A stretch of DNA of 64,000 nt from Orobanche coerulescens. Taxonomy: Eukaryota > Streptophyta > Magnoliopsida > Lamiales > Orobanchaceae. The stretch lies in the NCBI GenBank assembly GCA_033398695.1, contig CM065816.1:127693358-127757357 (forward strand), given 5' to 3'. The position numbers and the translations under genes are program-made. The notes under the pieces were generated by a model. The model did not search any database. It saw nothing but the letters and a program-made list of their open reading frames with translations, and had not been told where the DNA came from. Below, piece after piece: positions 33,711 to 44,797 of this stretch (position 1 is its first letter; each line of letters begins with the position of its first letter).

Positions 33711-34985
33711 AAACAACTCGGGGTACCTAGCACGCATGCTATCCTCGGTTTCCAAAGTTGCCTCCTCGACACCATTCCTCGACCACTGTACCTTGACCAA
33801 AGGAATGGTCTTATGCCTCAGTCACTTCTCACGGTGCTCCAAAATATTCAAGGGGCGCTCCTCGAAGGTAATATCCTCGGCGACATCAATCTCACCATAG
33901 TCGATGACGTGAATAAGATCCGGAACATATTTCCTCAGCTGGGAAACATGGAAAACACTATGAACGTGACTCAAGGCTGGAGGCAATGCCAAACGGTATG
34001 CCAACTCACCGACTCTCTCGAGAATCTCAAAGGGCCCAATAAATCTCGGACTCAACTTTTCCTTCTTGCCGAAGCGGAAAACTCCCCTCGTCGGCGACAC
34101 CTTTATCAAAACATGGTCTCCCACCTCGAATTCCCAAGGTCGACGATGGACTTCAGCATATGACTTCTGTCGATTCTGAGCAGTCCACATCCTTTCCCGA
34201 ATCAATTCCACCTTCCAACTCGTCCCCATAGCGATATCCGATTCGGTCCCAACCAAATCGGATGCCTAGTTCCAACAAATCAGCGATCGACATCGCCGCG
34301 CATAAAGCGCCTCATACGGTGCCATTCGAATCGACGCGTGCCAACTATTGTTGTACGTGAATTCGATCAACATCAAATGCTCCTCCCAAGCACTGCTCCA
34401 ATCGAGAGCATAAGCACGCAACATATCCTCAAATGTCTGGATAGTGCGCTCCAACTTCCCATCCGTCTGAGGATGAAAAGAAGTGCTCAGATGTAAACGA
34501 GTGCCCAACGCCTTATGTACCACCTGCCAAAAGTGTGATACAAAACGACCATCACGATCCAAAACAATAGACTTCGGAGTACCGTGAAGCCTAACAATCT
34601 GCGCAATAAACACACGAGCCAACTTCTCCGGACCCCAAGTATCCTTGATGCCTAGAAAGTGTGCCGACTTGGTCAGACGATCCACAATCACCCAAACCAT
34701 ATTCATACCAGACTTTGATCTCGGCAAGCTCGTGATGAAGTCCATCGAAACATCTTCCCATTTCCATTCTGGAATGGGAAGCGACTGCAATAACCCGGCC
34801 GGTCACTGATGCTCGATTTTGACCTGCTGACAAGTCAAACATCTCGCTACAAACTGTGCGACCTCCTCATTCATATCATTCCACCAAAAGTTCCTCCTTA
34901 GGTCCTTGTACATATTACTCGAACCAGGATGAACTGAGTAAGGCGTAGCATGGGCCTCACGCAAAGTACCCTGCCTCAATTCCAA
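33711..34985 (-). pseudogene. G integrase and chromodomain
   Basis: Zinc domain HPGSSNMYKDLRRNFWW..CLTCQQVKIEHQ (complete H2C2). The core has [18 protein letters not shown] and a DGKLERT block (the Glu is present). The C-terminal domain SPRFIGPFEILERVGELAYR is open. Stops near 34800 and 34265 and a stop inside the chromodomain (after LNILEHREK) break it. The chromodomain Trp in the EATWETE motif is replaced by Leu. Confidence 0.88.
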
Positions 34986-35009
34986 GTCGTTCGGTACACA
35001 AAGCCAACT

Positions 35010-36706
35010 CTAAAATCTCAACACACCATCCTTGTGAATCACAAACCCAGGAGACTTTCCCTTAAGAACATTCTCTCGGATTTGAGCAATCATCGGATCC
35101 TTCAACTGCTTTAGTTTAATTTCATCGATAAGCGACGACGAAACCTCCAAAGCGCAAAGCTGCATGACAGATCCTAGCAACAAAATCTCCACACTCAACT
35201 CGATCAAATCCCGCTGAAGCTCAGATCGAGACGTAAGGATCTCAAGCGTCCGTAATGCAACCGGTTTCCGACTCAAGGCGTCCGCCATGACGTTCGCCTT
35301 GCCCGGATGATAAAGGATCTCGAGGTCATAATCTTTAATCAACTCCAACCACCTCCTCTACCTCATATTAAACTCCCGCTGAGTGAATATGTACTTCAGA
35401 CTTTTATGATCGGTAAAAATCTGACATGCAGAGCCAAAAAGATAGTGACGCCAAATCTTGAGCGCAAAAACAATTGCCACTAACTCCAAATCGTGAGTAG
35501 TGTAGTTGAGCTCATACAACCTCAACTGTCTAGACGCATACACGATAGTCTTGCCGTGTTGCATCAACACGCACCCAAGACCCTGTCCCGAAGCATCGCT
35601 ATAAACAGCAAAACCCTCGTTGCCAGATAGCAACGCTAGAATCGGGGCTGAAGTCAAATGCCTCTTCGGCTCCTCAAAACTCGACTGTTTTTCGTCGTTC
35701 CAGACGAACTTGTCAGATTTATGAAGCAAATGTGTAAGTGGCCGATCCAGTTTCGAGAACCCCCGACGAACCTATGATAGTATCCAGTCAAACCCAAGAA
35801 ACTACAGACCTCCTTCACATTCTTAGGCGGTGCCCAATCCAACACTGCCTCAATCTTCTGTGGATCCACATGGACCCCCTCGGCTGAAATCACGTGACCC
35901 AGAAACATCATCTCCTTCAGCCAGAACTCACATTTCGAGAACTTTGCATAGAGTCGCTCGGTCCTCAAAATGTCTAACACCATACGCAGATGATGCGCAT
36001 GCTCCTCCTCATTCCTCGAATAGATAAGGATGTCGTCAGTGAAGACGACAACACACTTATCCAAATACTCTATGAAAACTTTGTTCATCAACTGCATGAA
36101 CACTGCCGGTGCGTTGGTTAGCCCAAAGGGCACAACCACAAACTCATAATGTTCGTATCTCGTCCGAAAAGCTGTTTTCGGAATATTGGACTCCTTCACC
36201 CGAAGCTGATAGTACCCCGATCTCAAGTTAATCTTCGAGAACACTGCAGCTCCCTGCAACTGATTAAACAAGTCATCAATCCTCGGCAAGGGATACTTGT
36301 TCTTGATGGTCACCTTGTTTAGCTCGCGGTAGTCGATACATAAATGCAGTGAACCATCCTTCTTCCACACAAATCGAACCGGTGCGCCCCAAGATGAAGT
36401 GCTCGGTCGAATATACCCTGACTCTAGAAGCTCACTCAACTACTTCTTCTACTCAGCCATCTCTGAAGGTTCCATGCGATACGGCGCCTTCGAAATCGGA
36501 GCCGCACCTAGATCTAACTCAATAGCAAACTCAACCTCATGGTCCGGTGGTAACCCCGATAACTCGTCAGGAAATACATCAGGGAACTCACTGACGACTG
36601 GGATCGATGAAAACTCGACCCCACCATCCTCCGCCTTCAAGGTGTAGTACCAGTAACCAGTACACCCCTTCCGCAGGAGTCTCATCGCCTTCAGGGCGTT
36701 AATCAC
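35010..36706 (-). pseudogene. G reverse transcriptase and RNase H
   Basis: Reverse transcriptase blocks: [51 protein letters not shown] and the catalytic FTDDILIYS. RNase [18 protein letters not shown] and [14 protein letters not shown] stops at two nearby codons around 36433-36445, a frameshift near 35740, and stops near 35357 divide the sequence. The FTDD active site keeps both Asp residues. Confidence 0.88.
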
Positions 36707-36712
36707 GAACTT

Positions 36713-37418
36713 CTAGTTTACCCTCTTTCGCCCCGCGAAAGAGTGCTCGGTGCTGTCCTCGGCTAACATGGTGATGAGTCTCGTGCGGTAGTTCATGATT
36801 TCACTATGACGCTCGAGCCAATCATCCCCGAGAATCAAATCCTCACCCTCAATACTAACAACAATAAGATTAGAGAGCCATGCCCTCTCACAAAAAAACA
36901 CAGAACAGTCTTGGACCTCCTGATCACCAACGATCCTATCACCGCTAGGAAGGTTAACGATGAAAGGCTCACAAGGCGTCAAATAGTCGAGACTCAAACG
37001 CGCACACACTCTAGAGAGATGAATGAGTTGTAGCACCCGAATCAAAAAACACACTGACAGGATGAGACTGGATATGAACGGTACTTGTGGACACGGTGGC
37101 TACTGGATCATTGGCCCTCCTCATCTCGTAAACTCGCAGATAAGCGGAGCCGACACTGGAAGCTCCCCCTCTAACGGGCTGAACCCGACCTCTTCCTCGA
37201 CTGGCACTCGGCGGAGGCCGTGGAGCAAACGACCCCTGGTTCACACTCGGTTCCCTAGGCGCTGGAAAGGAAGCATGGGCACCAAGAGTTCTCTCTCTCT
37301 CTCTCTCAGCACAGAAAGCAGCCTTATGGCCCGGCTGGCCACACCGATTACACGTCAGCAAAGGACTCAGACAAGTACGACTGACGTGGCCCAGTCGGCC
37401 AAAGTTAAAACACTTCAC
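36713..37418 (-). pseudogene. G gag zinc knuckles and protease
   Basis: First knuckle CFNFGRLGHVSRTC has lost its second Cys; the second CNRCGQPGHKAAFC is complete. The protease site FFDSGATTHS follows after an Arg/Gly linker, then a frameshift near 37030 and ILGDDWLERHSEIM. A (CT)n run at 37289-37308 in the plus strand encodes an Arg-Glu repeat. Confidence 0.85.
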
Positions 37419-37419
37419 A

Positions 37420-38367
37420 TCACGGGAAGGAGTACTGGAAGCCCCGCGAAACCCCCAGTAGAACGAGCTGGACCACCACCAACGGGAAAGTTAGCAGACT
37501 GAGATTTCTGCTGACCTCCACCTTTGTGGCCCGAAGAGTTTCCGACGGACTTCCGTTTCTTTCTCTCACGAGCCGCCTCACTGCCGTTAGAGACATATCG
37601 TATGCAAGAGCTCTACTCTGATAATCCGTCAATGTAGTGCAGGCGAGCCCAGACATGTAGTCACGAATCTTCAGTTTCATCCGTCTGGAAAAGTGGAAAA
37701 TATTGTCGCTCTCCTCTCTAACTTGGGCCTTCACGAAACCCAACTCCCGGTTGTAGTTAGCAATAGCCTGGGAAACAGGAATATGCCGAGGCTGGGCATC
37801 ATAGAAAGCATGGACTCGAGCCTGTTTAACTGGCCATGGGCAATACTCGGTCTCCATCAAGTCTTTGAACTCGACCCACGAAGCAACATGGTCCTTAGGC
37901 TCAACCGCCTCCCAACAGTCGGTAGCGTCCCCAGTGAGAAAGTACTGGGCAATAGGGACCTTGCGATTCTCGGAACAGTTGGTGGCAACAAAGACCTTGG
38001 ATATCTCCTTGATCCACCCCTCCCAACCAATCGGGTATGAAGCCCCCGAGAACTGAGGAGGATGCATCTTGATTACATCCTGAAGCCAACAGTCTGCTCC
38101 ACCCCGAGTAGCATGGGCCGGAGTAGGGTTCTGAACCGCCTGAGCTATCACAGCCATTTGGTTAACCATTTGTTACATCACAGCTGCAACACCAAGATCG
38201 GCGCCACCACCGGTTGCGCCCTCTTGAGTAGCACTATGGCTCTGATGACCATCAATACTACCAGCCCCAGAATTATGTGACGTGGCCGCCTCACTGGTTG
38301 CCCCACGTCTCCGACCGCGTCCACGACCACGACCGCGACCTCTACTCCGGCCTCTCCCAGCATCCAT
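37420..38367 (-). pseudogene. G gag capsid region
   Basis: Start at MDAGRGRSRGRG (38365-38367). One in-frame TAA at about 38173 splits the frame before MVNQMAV. The capsid part has PPQFSGASYPIGWEGWIKEI, NRKVPIAQYFLTGDATDCW and SWVEFKDLMETEY. A frameshift near 37560 precedes the zinc knuckles. Confidence 0.87.
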
Positions 38368-38590
38368 ACTGAAGATAAGAGATAGCAATTGCAATTCGAT
38401 GATAAGTACGAGAGGAAAAACAGTCACAAATCAAGAATCGAAAGTACGATACAAGGAAACAAGGAATTGAGTAAGGATAACTTACGAGCACTGGAAGTAC
38501 CGAGATGATGGCAGCGGGGTTACAATGTGCAAAACAAAATAGAACTAGACCCAATTAACCGACAAGCCTAGGTATCCATAAACCTAGTTG

Positions 38591-38601
38591 CTCCGATACC
38601 A
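38591..38601 (-). other. Primer-binding site of G
   Basis: Minus strand TGGTATCGGAG lies five bases after the LTR end; one mismatch (G for A) to the usual initiator-tRNA complement. Confidence 0.8.
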
Positions 38602-38606
38602 TTTTC

Positions 38607-40907
38607 TGTAACACCCCCAAGATATTTAGGGAATATTACAGCGCTGTGGACCCCTACATGGGACCCACCAGGCTAATTAAGAAGTATCACTCGTCTAACT
38701 ATCTTAGTTAGCGAGAAACCACACCATCACTAGAGCGAAAATAAATGAAACGCCCGATATAACCGGCAAAACAGACACACTGACAATTATAAATAACGTA
38801 TAATTATACAAACCATAATCCCAGTAGAAATGCCTAAGTACTCGCGAGTACTTTCTATAAGTTCACAAGTTCAAAAAAACAATCCGCATTATAAAGGACA
38901 ACAGAAATAAAGAGACTCAGTTGCAACGTCATCAACACTGGCCAGCATCCTCGTACTACCCCACTGCCCGATCGTCCAGCTGAACATGACCTGAAATTCA
39001 TAACAAGAATTTCTCCAAAACGGGTCCCTAAAGGGGTTAGCAATTATGCTAGTACAAGTAACCAAATGAACAACTTACACCTTACACATATAGTCAAAGC
39101 ATGCAAAGGATAAAACATCAGTTTGAAACAAACATTTCCAGAAACGCCATAACCTAAAACATATTTATAAAATGCACTACAATTAACCATCGATCCACGT
39201 CTTTGTGGACCCCTACCGAGACCCCGTCGGATCTAACCCACAGTGGTTAAAAGCAAAGTTCGTCGATCCACACCTCTGTGGATCCCTACCGAGACCCCGT
39301 TGGATCTAACCCGTAGTGAGCATACACAGATACGTTACTCATGCAATACCACCATGCTAAGAGTGTAAGTTCATAAGAGTACTAGCCTCGATTATCACGA
39401 TGAAAGGACGGAATGAAACAATCGCGGTTGCGAGAAATTAGACACACCCAACCTAGACGATTCGTCAAACACCATTACAACCAATTCGACAAGAATACCG
39501 ATAAGGGAAGACACCCGAAACCCCACCTACGATTCATGTAAGTTCGTAGAAAACAACGACGAGGACGGATCGCAATCGAACCCTCTCGATTCCACAAATA
39601 TCACGAAACTTACCATGAACTCGTAAGGAAAACAAGAATACTACAAAGATTAATCACATACATCATGGATTAATTAACAATACAGAGCAAATCAGACGAA
39701 AACTCAAAAACCCCCAAATTTCCCAAAATAGGGTTCTAGAAGATTACCTTGGATTAAGGATGAAGAACAAGTGTTGGTGTTGTTAATCTACACCAAGATC
39801 TCAAGGAAAATGATAGCTTGAAGTTACAAGACTTCTAATCGCTCGAAAATCGCCCAAGAATCGCCCCGGATCGGAAGGAGAGTGAGAAATGAAGAAATGA
39901 AGAATCTGGGTCAACTCTCTGGTTTTTATAACCAGGGAGCTGTAGCGTGCGCTAACGATAAAAGTTAGCGTGCGCTACCCAGCCAAAATCCACTCTAGAA
40001 CCTACGGTTCTGGCCCGTTAGCGTGCGCCACTAGAGAATAGCGTCCCCTAATGGCCCCTCGATAGCGCGTGCTATCGGGACATAGGGTGCACTACCTGGG
40101 CACCAAACCGAGTCCAGAAACATTCTTCCCAGTCTGGACTGCCGAGTTAGCGCACGCTACCAGTCACCCAGCGTGCGCTAAGTCCAAACCGTAGCGTGCG
40201 CTAATATATAAATGTAGCATGCGCTAAGCTGCTCGTCCAGAGAGAAGAGAGCAGAAACAACCCACTGTCACTACTGTGTTCGATCCGTTAGCGCGTGCTA
40301 CTAAACGGTCGTAGCATGCGCTACAAAACAACGCTAGCGTGCGCTACACAACAACATTAGCGTGCACTATCGAGTGCAGACAGCAGCACAGATAGCACTC
40401 AAGGATGGACAACAGCAAATTCCATCTCGAATGAAAACAACGCGCATCCGACGCCAAACAACGAACCGAAGGAGACACACGAACAACAAGATTGACTGAT
40501 AAGCAAAACGCTAAAAGAAAACACGATTCCGACTACCCGAGGGTATGGAAAACTACAACGTTAGTAATCACCCAAAACTTTGGTAAATTACAAAACGACC
40601 TAAAACATCCGAAACACACGATACATGATCGAAACAACAAATGAAACCTCACAATAGCATAAAAACATGAGACGGACTTGCGGCAACCCCGAAACGGTGG
40701 TTCCGACCAACGGTTACGAGAATCAAACGAAATAGCGACGGAAATGACATTAAACACGGAATTGAGTCAAAACAGTCTGAAACAAGCTCGGATGACAAAA
40801 AATCCAGTATTAAATATTCTAGAAATATCAATACGGTTAAACGAGTCGCTAAAAACGAAAAAATTTACCAAAAATAAAAATACTGGAAAAAAAATGCGGA
40901 TATTACA
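38607..40907 (-). repeat. 5' LTR of G
   Basis: Minus start TGTAATATCC (40907), end TGTTACA (38607). Array 39943-40370, TATA 39922-39932, dimer 39190-39322, double hairpin 39024-39051 with TAGCA-taat-TGCTA intact. Confidence 0.92.
39943..40370. repeat. Palindrome array, G 5' LTR
   Basis: Same layout as 32711-33139 with many single-base changes inside the palindromes (for example tagcatgcgcta for tagcgtgcgcta). Confidence 0.9.
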
Positions 40908-40912
40908 CCAAC
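40908..40912. repeat. Target-site duplication of G, right
   Basis: CCAAC, identical to 31372-31376. Confidence 0.9.
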
Positions 40913-41965
40913 CATTTCCAAAATCGACATGTCTTAGGTAGTTTCGTGATAAAGTCCATTGTTATCCGTTCTCATTTCCATTGGGGTATCTCTGGTTGTT
41001 TCAGCAACCCAGATGGTTTCTAATATTCTGCCTTCACTTTTGAGTACGCCAAACATTTGCTGACATAAGTGGCGATGTCAGCCTTCATGTTAGGCCACCA
41101 ATACAACTTTTTGATATCGTGGTACACATTTTCGGATCCTGCATGAATAGAATTCTTGGACTTATGCGACTCATGCATAACTAAATCCCTCAATCCTCCT
41201 AAATGTGGTAACCAACTTCTGTTCATAAAACACCGGGTTCCATCTGACCGGGTTTTAAACTCCTTGTCCATACCCCGTAGGGTTTAATCTTTTATATTCT
41301 CTTCCTTGAATGCTTAGACTTGTGCATCGCGAATCTGTGAGGGGAGGTTCGCATGTATCGTCATGACTAAGGCTCGAGCTTGTAGCGGCTTAGCCCGTTC
41401 CTTTCGGCTTAGGGCATCGGCTACAACATTCGCCTTCCTAGGGAAATAACGAATATCACAATCGTAGTTACTGAGCAGTTCAGTCCATCGATGCTACCTC
41501 ATATTTAACTCTTTCTAATCGCGTATGTGTTGAAGGCTCCTATAGTCTACGTACACAGTACACCTTGTACCATACAAGTACTGTCTCATAATCTTTGAAA
41601 GAAAACACTACGGCTCCTAATCCCAAATCACGAGTAGTATAATTCTCTTCATGAATCTTGAGTTGGAGAGATGCGTAGGCTATGACCTTCTCCTTCTGCA
41701 TTAATATAACGCCTAATCCTTTGTGTGAGGCATCACAATAATCTACAAAACAATCGGTTCCCTCAGGTAATGATAAAATTGGTGCACTACAGAGTTTCTG
41801 CTTCATTAGTTGAAATCCTGACTCTTGCTTTTCATCCCAATTAAACTTTTGGTTCTTCCGAGTTAGTTTAGTCAACGGTTTAGCAGCGGATTTAGTAGTG
41901 TCACCAGCAGTAGTGGTAGTGTCCATCCGTGGCATTCGAACGGTTTTCCATGGGGTGCATGCCAT
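40913..41965 (-). pseudogene. F RNase H and integrase zinc domain
   Basis: RNase H-like part (41965-41540): [38 protein letters not shown] and [19 protein letters not shown]. The integrase zinc domain (41271-41020) has [20 protein letters not shown], but the last motif reads CLAYSK with Tyr in place of Cys. The N-terminal Thr-rich residues of the 41965 frame are not RT, so a deletion joins non-RT sequence to RNase H. Confidence 0.8.
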
Positions 41966-42518
41966 AAGTGCCCCTTTGAGGTGGTTTTGGAACCTCTAAA
42001 ATGGTGGGGTTCGCTCTGATTGGGTAGGAAGAATGGATAGGGAGTGGTTATTCAGGTTCGTGTCCCGAAGGTTCCTCTTTGGATGGGTGGTCCTTGGGCT
42101 CGAGTTCGTACTCATGTCATATCGGATACACATAAGCCCACTCATTTATAATTCGTTTTTTACTTAAAGAGGTGTCCCAATATATGTAAATAAGTAATTA
42201 TAAACTTATGGTACGGCGATTTACAATTTTCTTATTTAATTGAAGAAGCGTCCCAATCCATTTAAATAAGGAGATTATAAATCATCCTACTTAAGAATTC
42301 CCGACAAAACACTCATACTCACTTAAACCTTTTATCAATCAACCGGTATGTTTCTGGGCGGTGGATTACGAGGCAATGTAGGTGTTAAAAAAGTAAGGGA
42401 TGAGTGTTCAAACTCATCTTCGGAGACGGATAGTAATATAATCAGGGGGATCGATAGACTGTGAAGGGTTTCAATATCATATATAAAACGATATTATGTA
42501 AGGTTATAAAAACGTTTT
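41966..42518 (-). other. Leader and remnant region of F
   Basis: No open frame with recognisable domains. It lies between the deleted pol and the tandem repeat and probably holds gag-start and leader remnants. Confidence 0.4.
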
Positions 42519-42761
42519 GGAGACCATTGTATCACTCACAATGTCTGAGAAAATTTTCGAGACCATTGTATCACTCACAATGTCTGGAAAAGTGTTAGAG
42601 ACCATTGTATCGCTCATAATGTCTGGGAAAGTTTTAGAGACCATTGTATCACTCACAATGTCTGGCAAGTTTTAGAGACCATTGTATCACCCACAATGTC
42701 TTGAAAATAATTGAGACCATTGTATCACTCACAATGTCTTGAGAAAGTTTTAGAGACCATT
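42519..42761 (-). repeat. ~42-bp tandem repeat in F leader
   Basis: Six copies of gagaccattgtatcactcac followed by aatgtctgg and a variable spacer (aaagtttta). Each contains the inverted pair CATTGT..ACAATG, so every unit can fold. Confidence 0.92.
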
Positions 42762-42860
42762 GAAATGAATGAGCATGCATAACAGTTCAGTGTGTGAAAT
42801 GTTTGTCATGAAATGGCTATAGTCTAGACCTACTAATGCAACCTAATTCGTTATAATTAG

Positions 42861-42874
42861 AGCTCTGATACCAA
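42861..42874 (-). other. Primer-binding site of F
   Basis: Minus strand TTGGTATCAGAGCT follows the LTR end at 42877; initiator-tRNA complement. Confidence 0.8.
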
Positions 42875-42876
42875 TC

Positions 42877-43480
42877 TCACACCCCCAAAATATTGCAGCG
42901 GAAGATATCGGGGCATGACTTTCATGGAACGAAGTTACAGTTGCCTTGAACGACCTCTATACGAGTCATTTGAAAATACATGTTTGACTACATCAATAAA
43001 GTCTTTATAAAAGAACAAAGTTACACATCATAAACAAAAAAGATTTTTGTTCATAACCAAATGTTAAACGTAATGCAAGAAATCTTTGAAATGATGAGAC
43101 TGAGAGTGTGACCCTAGTAATGATGCTCCAGATGCAAACCATGCAAGTGCGTATAAGGACCTGAGAAATACATGCTAAAATGTCAGCGTAAAGTTGGTGA
43201 GATCATAGGTTTGAGTAAACAGTAATGTGGACCACAAGATTTCTGTTACTATTGTACACATATAATATCATGAAAAGTATTTAGTGACTGATGACGTATG
43301 TACATTACAACACATACATGAAGTTCCATTGCTTAAATAAAGCCCATTATTCACATAATGACCCATATCATATACAGGCCCAAAGACCCCATCTCACTTG
43401 TTCAAATTCCACACTATATATACCACATGATATAGGGAGTTAGGGTAAGTGCTTACAAGCTCTTATAACTGGTACAAGGC
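42877..43480 (-). repeat. 5' LTR of F (approximate)
   Basis: Begins at the LTR border (TCACACCCCC on plus). The upper limit is uncertain; the sequence changes to a pyrimidine-rich stretch near 43480. Confidence 0.45.
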
Positions 43481-43859
43481 ACCCAACATGTGCCTTTCTT
43501 TCTCTCTCTACACACCAAACCCTTCTCTCCATCCTATCAAACCATATGGAGACGAAGGTACCACAAAACCCTTCTCTTCACCCTCTCCAACGAGGTAAGA
43601 CAGAGGTACCTGGTCAATGTTAGTTTTACTCCGACTACGGGAACATCTTCCTTCTCACGGGGTCCTTACCGTACAACACGGGAAACCTGAACATACGACC
43701 TCCACCGGGTCCTCACCCAACTTATACCCGTTTTACATACCTTACGCAAACATGGCGCCATCCGTGGGAACTGGCACAAACAAGCTCGTTTCGCTCTTCC
43801 TTGTCTTAATCCACAATTCAACCCAACAAAAGACTTCCCGAGATCATTGGATAAAATAG
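43481..43859 (+). other. LTR end with possible tRNA-Arg-type primer site
   Basis: At 43753-43770 TGGCGCCATCCGTGGGAA directly follows a CA-ending sequence (gcaaaca), as in Tat-type plant LTR elements. The matching LTR start was not found. Nothing else is recognisable here. Confidence 0.35.
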
Positions 43860-44270
43860 TTCAAACCGTAAAAAGTTGGAATGAGACAAGTAGACAATTT
43901 GAAAAGCATTTAAAAATTCTCGCGAGTTTTGGAAAGACATTTTTGGACTAATGAATCCTCAACTTATCAAAAACGACATAGGGACACGACCCCAAGTATT
44001 GTTTTTTTTTTTTTTGAAATGCAAATCCGGTCAGAAAAGACGGGGTCCACGACCCAATCATCCACATCACATACTCGACTGAATAATCCAATGGTCAAAC
44101 TCGATACACAATCAAACCACAATGCACGGAAACAATCACAGGACACGCGTCCTTATGCCAAAAACATCACAACCAAGAAACGAATCATATACGACACTGA
44201 TACTGGCACCATTCTAGCCAAGTACCAAGACTTTACATATGACGTATAACGTTGTGATATTCCAGACATA
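43860..44270 (-). repeat. Fragment of a B-type LTR
   Basis: Shares phrases with LTR B 4650-5060 in the same order (gggacac, acggggtccacgac, ggcaccattctagccaagta), interrupted by a T-run at 44000. Confidence 0.6.
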
Positions 44271-44404
44271 TCACAATCATTGAAAACAACATCATCACAA
44301 AACAACAACGGGGGTTGTACAGGTATTGCACCTCACGCTGTGATACCCGAGATCTTTGTTCCGGTCGCACCAGCAGATTTTGGGCAGTAGCCCTGGGAAC
44401 TCGG

Positions 44405-44534
44405 TTACGGTCGTAAGGTTATGCCGAGTACGGCCGTAAGGGTTGCCCGATGCATACGTAAAGCAGCGGACGGTACGTACGTAAGCAGGGTTGACCGAGT
44501 TACGACCGTATTGTACTGCCGGTTACGGACGTAA
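44405..44534. repeat. Palindrome array, 44.4-kb LTR
   Basis: TTACGGTCGTAA, TACGGCCGTAAG, TACGTACGTAAG, TTACGACCGTA and TTACGGACGTAA: about six related palindromes in 130 bases. Confidence 0.85.
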
Positions 44535-44544
44535 CTCGCTCGGC

Positions 44545-44554
44545 CTTATATAGG
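44545..44554 (+). promoter_or_regulatory. TATA box, 44.4-kb LTR
   Basis: CTTATATAGG, 11 bases after the last palindrome. Confidence 0.6.
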
Positions 44555-44797
44555 CCTGGCGACGGACCTTGTTGCACTTCATTTTTCACTTCCTGTGGCG
44601 GCTGGCGGACGGGAGGTTCGGGAAGTGGAGTTCTTAGTCGATTCCACTCAATTTCTAGGCGTTTTGGAAGACTTGTCGATTATATCATCATCAAATCCTT
44701 GTTCTTTGTTGGACCGAGGTATTTTCTTTCTTAGAACCCTAGTTGTGAATCTTTGGGGTTTCTTCGTGATTCTTCGATTTAATCCGTGGTCTCTGAA

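Larger units (their letters stand above)
31377..40907 (-). mobile_element. Chromovirus G (Ty3/gypsy), both LTRs present
   Basis: A 9.5-kb element inserted into the integrase region of F with duplication CCAAC. LTRs 31377-33673 and 38607-40907, primer site 38591-38601, polypurine tract 33674-33688, full gag-pol order. The LTRs differ visibly more than those of D, and pol has many stops, so it is older. It is related to D throughout gag-pol but has a different LTR. Confidence 0.93.
40908..43480 (-). mobile_element. Chromovirus F, 5' part
   Basis: Carries broken pol (40913-41965), a leader with a tandem repeat, a primer site (42861-42874) and a 5' LTR from 42877 on. Most of gag and the RT palm are missing, so F is internally deleted as well as split by G. 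Confidence 0.7.
44339..44797 (+). mobile_element. LTR fragment with TTACGGCCGTAA array
   Basis: Possible start TGTGATACCC at 44339, palindrome array (44405-44534), then TATA CTTATATAGG (44545-44554) and transcribed-like sequence, cut off where it meets the SKS pseudogene near 44797. Confidence 0.6.

Noticed and set aside
33660..34163. Plus-strand open frame of 167 codons
   Set aside because: It overlaps the minus-strand integrase of G in another frame and has no domain-like sequence of its own.
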